Source: Streptomyces sp. NBC_00457
GTDB lineage: Bacteria > Actinomycetota > Actinomycetes > Streptomycetales > Streptomycetaceae
Reading direction: 5' to 3'
DNA: 64,000 nt
Assembly: GCF_036014015.1 (NCBI RefSeq)
Contig: NZ_CP107905.1
Span: 9,672,001-9,736,000 of the forward strand
A program made the translations under genes and the position numbers. The notes beneath the pieces were generated by a model. It did not search any database. It was given only the letters and a program-made list of their open reading frames with translations, and was not told the DNA's origin. How positions within the stretch are numbered: position 1 is the stretch's first letter; each line of letters starts with the position of its first letter. Shown here piece after piece: positions 7,708 through 15,498 of the stretch.

Positions 7708-9291
7708 TCAGTCGCTCAACTCGGCCCCGGACAGGCGTACTTCCTCGATGTCGAGGTAGGCCTGTACCTGGCGCAGCACGGTGTCGTCGATGTGGTTCTC
7801 GTCGCGGAGTCTGACGACGGTGGCGCGTTTGTGGGCGAGGAGGGCGAGGCTCAGCGCGGTGTAGTCCTCTTTGTGGCGCAGGACCACGGCGTCGTCGGCA
7901 TCGTCGTCGGCGCGTACGACGCGTAGGTGGGTCTCGTACTCGTGGCGCGTCCAGTCGGCGACCTCAGGGGCGGTGCCGAGACCGGCGGCCACCTCCGGCA
8001 GCGCCTTGAGGGCTTCCTCGGCGGCGGTCGTATCGGCGAGGGAACGCTCCTCCTCGGCCGAGGTGTCGCGGGGAAGTCGGGCCCAGCGGACGACGCGCGG
8101 CAGGAGCAGGCCCTGCACCACCAGGGTCAGCATGATGACCCCGGAGGTGACGAAGACGATCACATCGCGATCGGGGAAGGGGGCGCCCGAGTCGAGGGTC
8201 TCCGGTACCGACAGCGCCACGGCCAGTGACACCGCGCCCCGGAACCCGGTGACTCCGCCGACCACCCGGGCCCGGTGGCTCATCCGGCGCAGCCGCTGCT
8301 GCGGACGGCGGTCCAGCAGGCGGATCAGGTACACGGCGGCGAACTGGAAGGCGAAACGCACGGTGACGAGCACCACGGACACGACCCCGACGGTGATCAG
8401 GGCGTGGGTGAGGTCGTCGCTGGTCAGTTCACGGACGGCGGACTGTGCCTCCAGGCCGACGAGGACGAACAGGGAGGCGTTGAGCAGGAACGTGGACAGC
8501 GACCAGAACGCCTGCCCCTGCCGCCGCGCCGCCGCCCCGATCAGACGCGGGCCGACCTGGCTCATGATCAGCCCGGCCACCACGACGGCCAGGACGCCGG
8601 AGGCCTCGATCTCCTCCGCGAGGAGGAACGCGGTGAAGGGCGTACCAATCGTGACCACGTTCCCCAGCAGGGGATCGTCCAGGCGGCGGCGCAGCTGGAT
8701 GCCGAGCCAGGCGGTCACGGCTCCGGCTGCGGCTCCGCCGACGTAGGCGAGAAGGAAGAGCCATCCGACGTGCGGCACGCTGAAGTGCTCCTCGCCGACG
8801 GTGATGCCGACGGCGAGTCCGTAGACGACCAGGGCCGTGCCGTCGTTGATCAGGCTTTCGGCGCGCAGCAGGGTGATGCTGCGGCGGGGCAGCAGGCGGG
8901 CGAAGACGCCGACCGTCGTCGCGTCGGTGGGTGCGACGGCCGCACCGAGTACCCAGGCCGGCCCCCAGGGAAGCCCCAGGGCGTGCGCGACCGCCGCTAC
9001 GGCCCAGGCGGTGAGGATGACCAGCGCGGTGCTCATCAGCATGATCCCGCGCAGGTCCTGCCGGATTCCGCGCAGCGAGGTGGTCAGGCTCTCCCAGTAC
9101 AGGAGGGCCGGGAGGAACAGCAGCAGCATCGCCTCCGGCGGCAGGTGCACTTCGCGCAGTGCCGGGACGAATCCCAGCAGCGCCCCCGCGGCCAGCAGCA
9201 GGACGGGCGGCGCGATACGGAGCCGGTCTCCTGCGACCTGGCACACGAGCACGGTCGCGCACAGGACCACGACGAGTTCGAGACCGAGCAC
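7708..9291 (-). CDS. Na+/H+ antiporter, CPA1 family (copy 1)
   Basis: A 527-residue membrane antiporter with about 12 hydrophobic segments in residues 1-410 and a soluble charged tail. The CPA1 signatures are present: APTDATTVGVFARLLPRR and the ion-binding ND in AESLINDGTALVVYG. It exchanges monovalent cations for protons at the plasma membrane. GTG start at 9291 with AGGAG upstream. A close paralogue lies at 34223-35809, and both sit near a DUF2255 gene (9410-9787 and 31912-32310). The DUF2255 gene is 118 bases upstream on the same strand, so one transcript from the promoter at about 10.0 kb is plausible. Confidence 0.9.
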   Translation of the reverse strand: MLGLELVVVLCATVLVCQVAGDRLRIAPPVLLLAAGALLGFVPALREVHLPPEAMLLLFLPALLYWESLTTSLRGIRQDLRGIMLMSTALVILTAWAVAAVAHALGLPWGPAWVLGAAVAPTDATTVGVFARLLPRRSITLLRAESLINDGTALVVYGLAVGITVGEEHFSVPHVGWLFLLAYVGGAAAGAVTAWLGIQLRRRLDDPLLGNVVTIGTPFTAFLLAEEIEASGVLAVVVAGLIMSQVGPRLIGAAARRQGQAFWSLSTFLLNASLFVLVGLEAQSAVRELTSDDLTHALITVGVVSVVLVTVRFAFQFAAVYLIRLLDRRPQQRLRRMSHRARVVGGVTGFRGAVSLAVALSVPETLDSGAPFPDRDVIVFVTSGVIMLTLVVQGLLLPRVVRWARLPRDTSAEEERSLADTTAAEEALKALPEVAAGLGTAPEVADWTRHEYETHLRVVRADDDADDAVVLRHKEDYTALSLALLAHKRATVVRLRDENHIDDTVLRQVQAYLDIEEVRLSGAELSD

Positions 9292-9409
9292 GTTTCATCT
9301 CCTGGACAGGTGGTGCGAGTGCGGCGGGAGGCCGCAGGAGGCCCCGGCGCGGTGCGCGGGACGGTTCTCGGGTCGGGGTGTCGGGTGCGGCTCTTTTCGG
9401 AAGCCGGGC

Positions 9410-9787
9410 TTAGCGCGGCACGAGCTGCATCGTCGTGGTGGACGCCTTGGGGCTCGTGATGGCCTCGATGATCTCCGCGGCGTAGTGCCCGTACTTGCTG
9501 CGGTAGGCGGCGTCCACCTGATCATTGATGTCGTGGTCGGCGTCGAGGAACGAGACGTCCTTGTCCACGCCGCCTGCCCGGATGTGACCCTCCTGACGCG
9601 AACGCGTGGTGCGGAACCAGTCGGAGGTGGGGCCGTACACCGAACGGACGTAGATCCCGTCATCCACGCGGACGACCCAGATGGTCCGCGGCTTGCTCAG
9701 CACACCGTTTCGGCGCACGGACGCGATCACCAGTTCCTCCGCCGACCCGACCCTGTCGAGTTCGTCGTTCGTCCATGCCGTCGCCAT
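9410..9787 (-). CDS. DUF2255 family protein (copy 1)
   Basis: A 125-residue protein beginning MATAWTNDELDRVGSAEEL. It has the DUF2255 features LRRNG-type strand, [19 protein letters not shown], the TTRSRQEGHIRAGGVDKDV segment and the C-terminal YRSKYGHYAAEII. The fold resembles the flavin-reductase/pyridoxamine-oxidase-like split barrel, but no function is established. The ATG at 9787 is chosen because AAGGAG precedes it; the longer open frame upstream is compositional. A paralogue is at 31912. It is divergent from MmyB-like regulator 1, with the conserved 46-bp element between them pointing toward this gene. Confidence 0.8.
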   Translation of the reverse strand: MATAWTNDELDRVGSAEELVIASVRRNGVLSKPRTIWVVRVDDGIYVRSVYGPTSDWFRTTRSRQEGHIRAGGVDKDVSFLDADHDINDQVDAAYRSKYGHYAAEIIEAITSPKASTTTMQLVPR

Positions 9788-9988
9788 CGGGGTCTCCTTC
9801 GTACGTACGGATGTGGTCCTCGCCGCAGGTGGGCGGCTGCCGAGGTCACGATGAGCAGCGCCGTCACGATCGGCAAGCGGGCGCGCAGGTCCTCGGGAAT
9901 CGTCACCCCGTTGGCCACTGGCCACGCCCGCACGCCGCGGACCTGGGAACATCCGCGTGCCCTCAGCTTGCCGCCCGCACGCGCCGGA

Positions 9989-10034
9989 TGGCAGGCCGGG
10001 TTGTGCCAGGCAGCCGTGTTCAGTGCTGTGACAG
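9989..10034 (-). promoter_or_regulatory. 46-bp redox-regulon element, copy A
   Basis: Read on the minus strand this is CTGTCACAGC, then ACTGAACACG, GCTGCCTGGC, ACAACCCGGC and CTGCCA. The half-sites CTGTCAC and CTGCCA begin 40 bp apart, as in copies B, C, D, E, F, G, H and I. It lies in the 307-base divergent region between the DUF2255 gene (start 9787) and regulator 1 (start 10095), and its CTGCCA end faces the DUF2255 gene. Nothing else recognisable was seen in that intergenic region. Confidence 0.78.
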
Positions 10035-10094
10035 GGCACCCTTCGCCGTCGTGTGCATCGGCACACGGGTCACGGGGCTGCCACACTGGAAGAC

Positions 10095-10994
10095 ATGGCA
10101 CGTGAGCAGCACAGTGGCGGTAGCGGCGGCACCGAACTGGGACGCTTCCTGCGAGCCCGCCGCAGCCGGGTGACGCCCGGTGACGTCGGCCTGCCGGCCT
10201 CCTCCGGATTGCGCCGCACCCCGGGGCTACGCCGTGAGGAACTGGCCACGCTCGCCGGCATCAGCATCGACTACTACGCACGCCTGGAGCGCGGGACCGA
10301 GACCCGTCCCAGCCCGTCCGTGATCGACGCCCTTGCCCGCGCGCTGCGCCTGGGGGAGGCCGAGCACAAGCACCTGCGAGAACTCGCGGCGAGCGCCGAC
10401 GGGAACGCGGCCGCGCCGACGACGGTGCCGAGCCGGTCCGTACCTCCGGGCACCGAGTTGATTCTGGAGAGCCTGCGGCCCAATCCCGCGTACGTCGTCG
10501 GCCGCACCTTCGAACTGCTCGCCGCCAACCCTGGCGGACTGCGCCTGTTCGCCGGGATCGAGGACTGGCAGGGGGAGCAGCGCAACCTCGCGCGCTACGT
10601 CTTCCTTCACCCCGCCGCCCGCACCCTGTTCGCCGACTGGGACGGCGCGGTCCGCAGCTGTGTCGCATGGCTGCGCGGGCTGGCCGGCATTGAGCCGGAC
10701 GCCCCCGACCTCGCGCTCATCGTCGACGAACTCCTGAGCAAGAGCCCGGAGTTCGCGCGTATGTGGGACCGCTACGACGTCAAGGGAAACACCAGCGGCC
10801 GCCATACGTACCACCATCCGGATGTCGGTGAACTCGCCCTCGGCTACCAGGGCTTGACGCTGAACGGCACCAACAGCCAGCACCTGGTCGTCTTCTACGC
10901 CGAACCCGACACGCCCGAGTACGACGCGATGGTCCTCCTCGACAAGGCCGCGCAGGAGAAGGCCTCAAAGCCGTCGACGTCGCCCGCGCAATAG
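10095..10994 (+). CDS. MmyB-like XRE-family transcriptional regulator 1
   Basis: A 299-residue regulator. The N-terminal helix-turn-helix (HTH_31 type, about residues 14-80) contains [20 protein letters not shown] and YYARLERG. From about residue 110 follows the MmyB-like (MltR_LBD) ligand domain, with PAYVVGRTFELLAANPGGLR and later NTSGRHTYHHPDVGELALGY. Family members carry a PAS-like pocket and are thought to sense a hydrophobic small ligand. Three close paralogues lie at 23437, 29406 and 50032 in this window. The ATG at 10095 begins the conserved MAREQHSGG. It is divergent from DUF2255/antiporter with element A between, so it probably controls both directions. Confidence 0.9.
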   Translation: MAREQHSGGSGGTELGRFLRARRSRVTPGDVGLPASSGLRRTPGLRREELATLAGISIDYYARLERGTETRPSPSVIDALARALRLGEAEHKHLRELAASADGNAAAPTTVPSRSVPPGTELILESLRPNPAYVVGRTFELLAANPGGLRLFAGIEDWQGEQRNLARYVFLHPAARTLFADWDGAVRSCVAWLRGLAGIEPDAPDLALIVDELLSKSPEFARMWDRYDVKGNTSGRHTYHHPDVGELALGYQGLTLNGTNSQHLVVFYAEPDTPEYDAMVLLDKAAQEKASKPSTSPAQ

Positions 10995-11389
10995 CGAACC
11001 GGCGAACCGCCGAACCCAGAACATCAAGCAAGCCATCGCCTCAGGCGTTGGCTTGAACTGACTGCTACTGCCGGACGTAGGCACGGGAGTCGTACGCAAA
11101 GTACTCCCTGGCGGCTCTCCGCCATTCGGCACAGGCTGGACCCTGCGCCGAGATCACAGCCGTAACCGCGGCCCTGTCCCGCATCTCGGCTCACTGCCGG
11201 AACGTAGAGGGCCACCCCACAACATGCTTTCGCGGAGGGCTTCCGGCGATGACCCACGTCCGCCGGGTACCGACGGACGGGCGCCTGCGCGCCTACCGCA
11301 CAGCGTTGCCGGACGGTCGTGGCGTACCAGCCCGAGACGGCCGATCTTCCGCCGCATCCGCCGCATCCCCCCAAAGCGAGAGAGTGCGT
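10995..11389. other. Intergenic region upstream of pao operon 1
   Basis: This 395-base stretch between regulator 1 and paoA holds no supported gene. A short inverted repeat, GGGAGT at 11085-11090 and ACTCCC at 11103-11108, may end the regulator transcript. At 11174-11221 a sequence starting CTGTCCCGCA and ending CCACA, with CGGCTCA inside, resembles a degenerate copy of the 46-bp element (compare CGGCTCA in copy E before the second pao operon). Its internal spacing is shifted by two bases, so it is recorded only as a candidate. Confidence 0.4.
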
Positions 11390-12028
11390 ATGACCACCGA
11401 ACTCCCGGACTCACCCATCGAACTGACCGAAGGACCCGCGCCGGTGCCCACCCGGCGCACCTTCATCGCGACGACAGCCGCCGTCGGTGGTGTGGTCGCG
11501 GCGGGTGGCCTGGTCGCGGGATCGGCGCTGACCGACCAGGACTCGCCGGCCGCCGAGGCCCCGCCCAGCGGTCGACTCTCGTTGACCGTCAACGGCGAGC
11601 GGCGCACGGTCACGATCGACAACCGGACCTCACTGCTGGACCTGCTGCGTGAGCACCTCGGGCTGACCGGTTCCAAGAAGGGCTGCAACGCGGGTGCCTG
11701 CGGGGCTTGCACGGTCCTGGTCGACGGACAGCGGGTCAACTCCTGTCTGACGCTGGCGGTGCGTCTGGAGGGCGCCGAGGTCACCACGATCGAGGGACTC
11801 GCCAACGGTGACCGGCTGCACCCGCTGCAGGCGGCGTTCGTCGAACAGGACGCTTTCCAGTGCGGGTTCTGCACACCCGGTCAGATCATGTCCGGCGTCG
11901 GCTGTATCGAGGAAGGCCACACGGACTCCGCTGAGGAGATCCGGGAGTGGATGAGCGGCAACATCTGCCGATGCGGCTGTTACGTCAAGATCGTCAAGGC
12001 GGTCGACCAGGCCGCCCACGGGAAATGA
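11390..12028 (+). CDS. paoA: Aldehyde oxidase 2Fe-2S subunit with Tat signal (PaoA-like, copy 1)
   Basis: A 212-residue iron-sulfur subunit of a xanthine-oxidase-family enzyme. A Tat signal ([20 protein letters not shown], residues 20-39) suggests folded export, as for E. coli PaoABC. Two 2Fe-2S clusters are visible: plant-type Cys99, Cys104, Cys107 and Cys119, and the C-terminal cluster Cys158, Cys161, Cys193 and Cys195. It passes electrons from the Mo site to the FAD subunit. The ATG at 11390 follows GAGAGTGCGT. It is first of an operon with paoB (12-base gap) and paoC. A second copy is at 38784. Confidence 0.92.
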   Translation: MTTELPDSPIELTEGPAPVPTRRTFIATTAAVGGVVAAGGLVAGSALTDQDSPAAEAPPSGRLSLTVNGERRTVTIDNRTSLLDLLREHLGLTGSKKGCNAGACGACTVLVDGQRVNSCLTLAVRLEGAEVTTIEGLANGDRLHPLQAAFVEQDAFQCGFCTPGQIMSGVGCIEEGHTDSAEEIREWMSGNICRCGCYVKIVKAVDQAAHGK

Positions 12029-12040
12029 GGCCCGGCCCCC

Positions 12041-13024
12041 ATGTACCCCTTCTCCTTCACCAAGGCCTCCGACACCCGTGAGGCACTCAACGCCGGGCGT
12101 CGCGGCGGGCGTTACATAGCAGGCGGCACCACCCTGGTCGACCTGATGCGTGAGACCGTCGAGCGCCCCGACACCTTGGTCGACATCAGTGACCTGCCGC
12201 TGCGGGACATTACCGTCACCGAGCGCGGCGGCCTGCGCATCGGCGCTCTCGTACGGATGACGGACGCCGCCGCCCACCCCAAGGTGCGCACCACCTACCC
12301 GGTCATCTCGCAGTCGCTGGAGCTGAGCGCCTCCGCACAGCTGCGCAACATGGCCACCATCGGCGGCAACATCATGCAGCGCACCCGGTGCACGTACTTC
12401 CGGGACGTGAGCGCCGACTGCAACAAGCGCGACCCTGGCTCTGGTTGCGCCGCGCGCGAAGGCTTCAACCGCACCCACGCAATCCTCGGCACCTCCGACG
12501 ACTGCGTGGCCACGCATCCCTCCGACGTTGCCGTGGCCTTCGCCGCGCTGGAGGCGCGCGTGCACCTCCTGGGCCCGGACGGAAGCGAGCGCACCGTCTC
12601 CTTCGCCGACTTCCTCCTGCGGCCCGGCAGTACCCCGAACCGCGAACAGGCCCTCCGGCAGGGCGAGTTGATCACCGCCGTCGAGATCCCAGCTCTTCCG
12701 CGTCCGCTCAGGTCCGGCTACCTGAAGGTCCGGGACCGGCAGTCGTACGAGTTCGCCCTCACCTCGGCCGCCGTCGCCCTGCACATCCGCGGTGGCGTGA
12801 TCCGCGAGGCGAAGGTGGCTGCCGGTGGCGTCGGCACCGTGCCCTGGAAGCTGCCCGCCGTCGAGCGCCGCCTCATCGGCGAGCGCCCCTCCAACACGCT
12901 GTGGGCCGAGGCAGCCGGGGAGGCGTCAGACGGGGCCCGGCCCCTTCAACACAACCGCTTCAAGGTCGAGTTGCTCCGGCGAACAGTCGAGCGCCAGCTG
13001 CGCATCGTAGGAGAGAGTGAATGA
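12041..13024 (+). CDS. paoB: Aldehyde oxidase FAD subunit (PaoB-like, copy 1)
   Basis: A 327-residue FAD-binding subunit (FAD_binding_5 plus CO_deh_flav_C). FAD contacts are in RYIAGGTTLVDLMRETV (residues 24-40) and ATIGGNIMQRTRC (105-117). An insertion carries four cysteines, Cys117, Cys127, Cys136 and Cys155; in E. coli PaoB the equivalent insertion binds an extra 4Fe-4S cluster, absent from classical xanthine dehydrogenase. The C-terminus GARPLQHNRFKVELLRRTVE recurs as an isolated fragment at 15411-15488. Its stop overlaps the paoC start (ATGA at 13021), implying translational coupling. Confidence 0.92.
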   Translation: MYPFSFTKASDTREALNAGRRGGRYIAGGTTLVDLMRETVERPDTLVDISDLPLRDITVTERGGLRIGALVRMTDAAAHPKVRTTYPVISQSLELSASAQLRNMATIGGNIMQRTRCTYFRDVSADCNKRDPGSGCAAREGFNRTHAILGTSDDCVATHPSDVAVAFAALEARVHLLGPDGSERTVSFADFLLRPGSTPNREQALRQGELITAVEIPALPRPLRSGYLKVRDRQSYEFALTSAAVALHIRGGVIREAKVAAGGVGTVPWKLPAVERRLIGERPSNTLWAEAAGEASDGARPLQHNRFKVELLRRTVERQLRIVGESE

Positions 13025-15219
13025 GCCCGCAGCCGCAGGCAGCCGTCGGCGCACCGCTGTCCCGGGTGGACGGGCGGCTCAAGGTCACCGGCAAGGCACA
13101 GTACGCCGCCGACTTCGACCCCGACGGCGTCGTGCACGCAGTCGTCGTCGACAGCACCGTCGCCCTGGGACGGATCACCGGCATCGACACCCGCGCCGCC
13201 CTCGCCCAGCCCGGCGTACTGACGGTGATCAGCCACCTCAACGCACCCACGCTTGAGTACCGCGACAACCCCGGGGGGTACAACCCGCCCGGCAGGCGGC
13301 TGCGCGCCTTCCAGGACGACCAGATCCTCTTTTACGGTCAGCCTGTCGCCGTGGTCGTAGCGACGACACTGGAGGTCGCGCAGCACGCCGCGAGCCTGGT
13401 GGAGGTCGAGTACGAGTCGCGGAAGCCCACGACTGGCATGAGCGGCAGTCCGGCCGGCGGCCAGCCCCAGAGCTACGCTCGGGGCGACGCGGAGGCGGCG
13501 CTGGACTCCGCGGCCGTACGCATGGACATGACCTACGGGCTCGCTCGCAATCACCACAACGCGATGGAGCCGCACGCCACCGTCGCCCGCTGGGACGGCG
13601 ACCGGCTCACCGTCTGGGACAAGACGCAGTGGGTGCAAGGCGCGCGGAACGAACTCGCCGCCGTGTTCGGCATCCCGCAGGACTCGGTGCGCGTGATCTC
13701 GCCGTTCGTCGGCGGCGCGTTCGGCAACGCGTCACGGGTCTGGCCGCAGACCACCATCGCGGCCGTCGCCGCTCGCGAGACGAAGCGTCCGGTGAAGCTC
13801 GCGCTGACCCGCGAGCAGCTCTACTTCCATGTGGGCTACCGGCCCACGTACGAGTACCGGGTACGGGTGGGCAGTGACCGGCGCGGACGGGTGACCGGGG
13901 TGATCCACGACCTGAGGTCGGAGACGTCCCGCTACGAGACGCACGGCGAGCCCATCCTGTCGCTCGGGCAGATGCTCTACGACACGCCCAACGTCCGCAT
14001 GACGCACCGGTCGGTGCCGTTGGACGTGAACACACCGACGTGGATGCGCGGCCCCGGCTACGCCACCGCCTCCTACGCCGTCGAGTCGGCGATGGACGAA
14101 CTCGCCTACGAGCTGGGCGTCGACCCGATCGAGCTGCGGCTGCGCAACGAACCGGAGGACGACCCGTCCGACGGGCTGCCGTTCTCCACCCGGCGGCTGC
14201 GCGAGTGCCTCGCCACCGGCGCCCGCGAGTTCGGCTGGAACCGCCGCAACCCCCGGCCGCGCTCCACCCGCGACGGCGACTGGCTGATCGGCACCGGCAT
14301 GGCTGCCGGCGCTTACCACACCCGGCGGGACCCGGCCGAGGCCTCGGTCCGGCTGGACGCCGACGGCACCGCGCTGGTGCAGTCCGCGGCCAGTGACATG
14401 GGGCCGGGTACCTACACCTCGATGACCCAGGTCGCCGCCGACGCCCTCGGCCTGACCATGCGCCAGGTGACCTTCCGTCTCGGCGATTCCCTCATGCCGC
14501 CGGCGCCGCTGCAGGGCGGTTCGAAGACCATGGCCAGTGTCGGGTCCGCCGTTCAGGACGGTTGCGACAAGCTGCGGCGGCAGGCGATCAGGCTGGCCGT
14601 CGCGGACGAGGGATCGCCGCTGTACGGCGTCGACGCCGCCGATGTCGTCGTACGGGGTGGTCGGCTGCACGTGAGGGACAACCCGGCGCGCGGCGAGACG
14701 TACCGGCAGCTCCTGGCCCGCAACAACCGCACGCGCCTCGAAGCGAACGGGTCCTACACGCCCGGCGAGGAAGTGGAACGGTTCTCCACCCACGCCTACG
14801 CGGCGACGTTCGCCGAGGTCGCCGTCGACGCCCGGCTGGGGCTCGTGCGAGTGCGGCGGATGCTCGGCGTGTACGACGCGGGCCGCATCATCAGCCCCAA
14901 GCTGGCCGACAGTCAGGCGCTCGGGGCCATGGTGGGCGGTATCGGCACGGCTCTCCTCGAGCACACGGTCACCGACCACCGCGACGGCCGGATCGTGAAC
15001 GCCAACCTCGCCGACTACCTCGTGCCCGTCAACGCCGACGTCCCCGACCTGCGGGCGATCTACCTCGAAGGGGAGGACACCGAGGCCGACCCCCTGGGCG
15101 TCAAGGGCCTCGGGGAGGTCGTGCAGGTCGGCGTGGCACCGGCCGTCGCCAACGCGGTGTTCCACGCCACCGGGTGCCGGATCCGCGAACTGCCCATCAC
15201 GGCCGAGGCGATGCTCTGA
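13021..15219 (+). CDS. paoC: Aldehyde oxidase molybdopterin subunit (PaoC-like, copy 1a)
   Basis: A 732-residue molybdenum cofactor-binding catalytic subunit. The N-terminal Ald_Xan_dh_C domain begins near SRVDGRLKVTGKAQYAADF, and the Mo-binding domain includes SPFVGGAFGNASRVWPQTT and MRGPGYATASYAVESAMDELA. The catalytic base glutamate is in GVKGLGE near residue 695. It oxidises aldehydes (aromatic ones in E. coli Pao) to acids, with water as oxygen source. Coupled to paoB by a 4-base overlap. A second, diverged full-length copy follows at 15499, giving an operon with two catalytic subunits for one A/B pair. Confidence 0.92.
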   Translation: MSPQPQAAVGAPLSRVDGRLKVTGKAQYAADFDPDGVVHAVVVDSTVALGRITGIDTRAALAQPGVLTVISHLNAPTLEYRDNPGGYNPPGRRLRAFQDDQILFYGQPVAVVVATTLEVAQHAASLVEVEYESRKPTTGMSGSPAGGQPQSYARGDAEAALDSAAVRMDMTYGLARNHHNAMEPHATVARWDGDRLTVWDKTQWVQGARNELAAVFGIPQDSVRVISPFVGGAFGNASRVWPQTTIAAVAARETKRPVKLALTREQLYFHVGYRPTYEYRVRVGSDRRGRVTGVIHDLRSETSRYETHGEPILSLGQMLYDTPNVRMTHRSVPLDVNTPTWMRGPGYATASYAVESAMDELAYELGVDPIELRLRNEPEDDPSDGLPFSTRRLRECLATGAREFGWNRRNPRPRSTRDGDWLIGTGMAAGAYHTRRDPAEASVRLDADGTALVQSAASDMGPGTYTSMTQVAADALGLTMRQVTFRLGDSLMPPAPLQGGSKTMASVGSAVQDGCDKLRRQAIRLAVADEGSPLYGVDAADVVVRGGRLHVRDNPARGETYRQLLARNNRTRLEANGSYTPGEEVERFSTHAYAATFAEVAVDARLGLVRVRRMLGVYDAGRIISPKLADSQALGAMVGGIGTALLEHTVTDHRDGRIVNANLADYLVPVNADVPDLRAIYLEGEDTEADPLGVKGLGEVVQVGVAPAVANAVFHATGCRIRELPITAEAML

Positions 15220-15397
15220 GCCGAGGCCGCGATACGAGCACCCCGGGCAGCCGGTTTCGTGGCGAGACGGCCGCCTGGGGTGCTCTCCGCAACCGTCCGG
15301 GCGGCGGCCACGCACCGCTGGCGGACACCAGGGCCGCTGCCGCGACCAACCGTTCCCCCACGGCGCGCGGCGGCGGCCCGTCCCATCTGTCGTCCCC
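15217..15397 (+). repeat. Post-paoC spacer, copy 1 of a tandem duplication
   Basis: From the paoC stop codon onward this spacer matches the sequence after the second paoC (17677-17870). Both contain a GAGCCCCGGGCRGCCGG block, GGACACCAGGGCCGC and a CACGGCGCG-type block ending CGTCGTCCC. Copy 1 breaks off near 15397, exactly where homology switches to the tail of paoB. It is the left side of the duplication junction. Confidence 0.75.
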
Positions 15398-15404
15398 TGC
15401 CGCC

Positions 15405-15488
15405 GAGTACGGGGCCCGTCCCCTCCAACACAACCGGTCCAAGGTCGAGTTGCTCCAGCGGACCGTCGAACCCCAGCTGCGCATCTAG
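15405..15488 (+). pseudogene. Duplicated tail of paoB
   Basis: The bases 15405-15488 encode GARPLQHNRSKVELLQRTVE then PQLRI and a stop, matching the last 27 residues of PaoB (GARPLQHNRFKVELLRRTVE then RQLRI). There is no upstream paoB here, so it is a scar from tandem duplication of a roughly 2.47-kb unit: paoB tail, paoC and spacer. The TAG stop together with the next bases creates AGGAGG, which now serves as ribosome site for the second paoC in place of the ATGA coupling used by the first. Confidence 0.85.
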
Positions 15489-15498
15489 GAGGTACCAA

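Noticed and set aside
11174..11221. Possible eleventh copy of the 46-bp element before pao operon 1
   Set aside because: CTGTC and CCACA ends and CGGCTCA match, but the internal blocks are shifted by two bases; kept only as a candidate in the intergenic entry.
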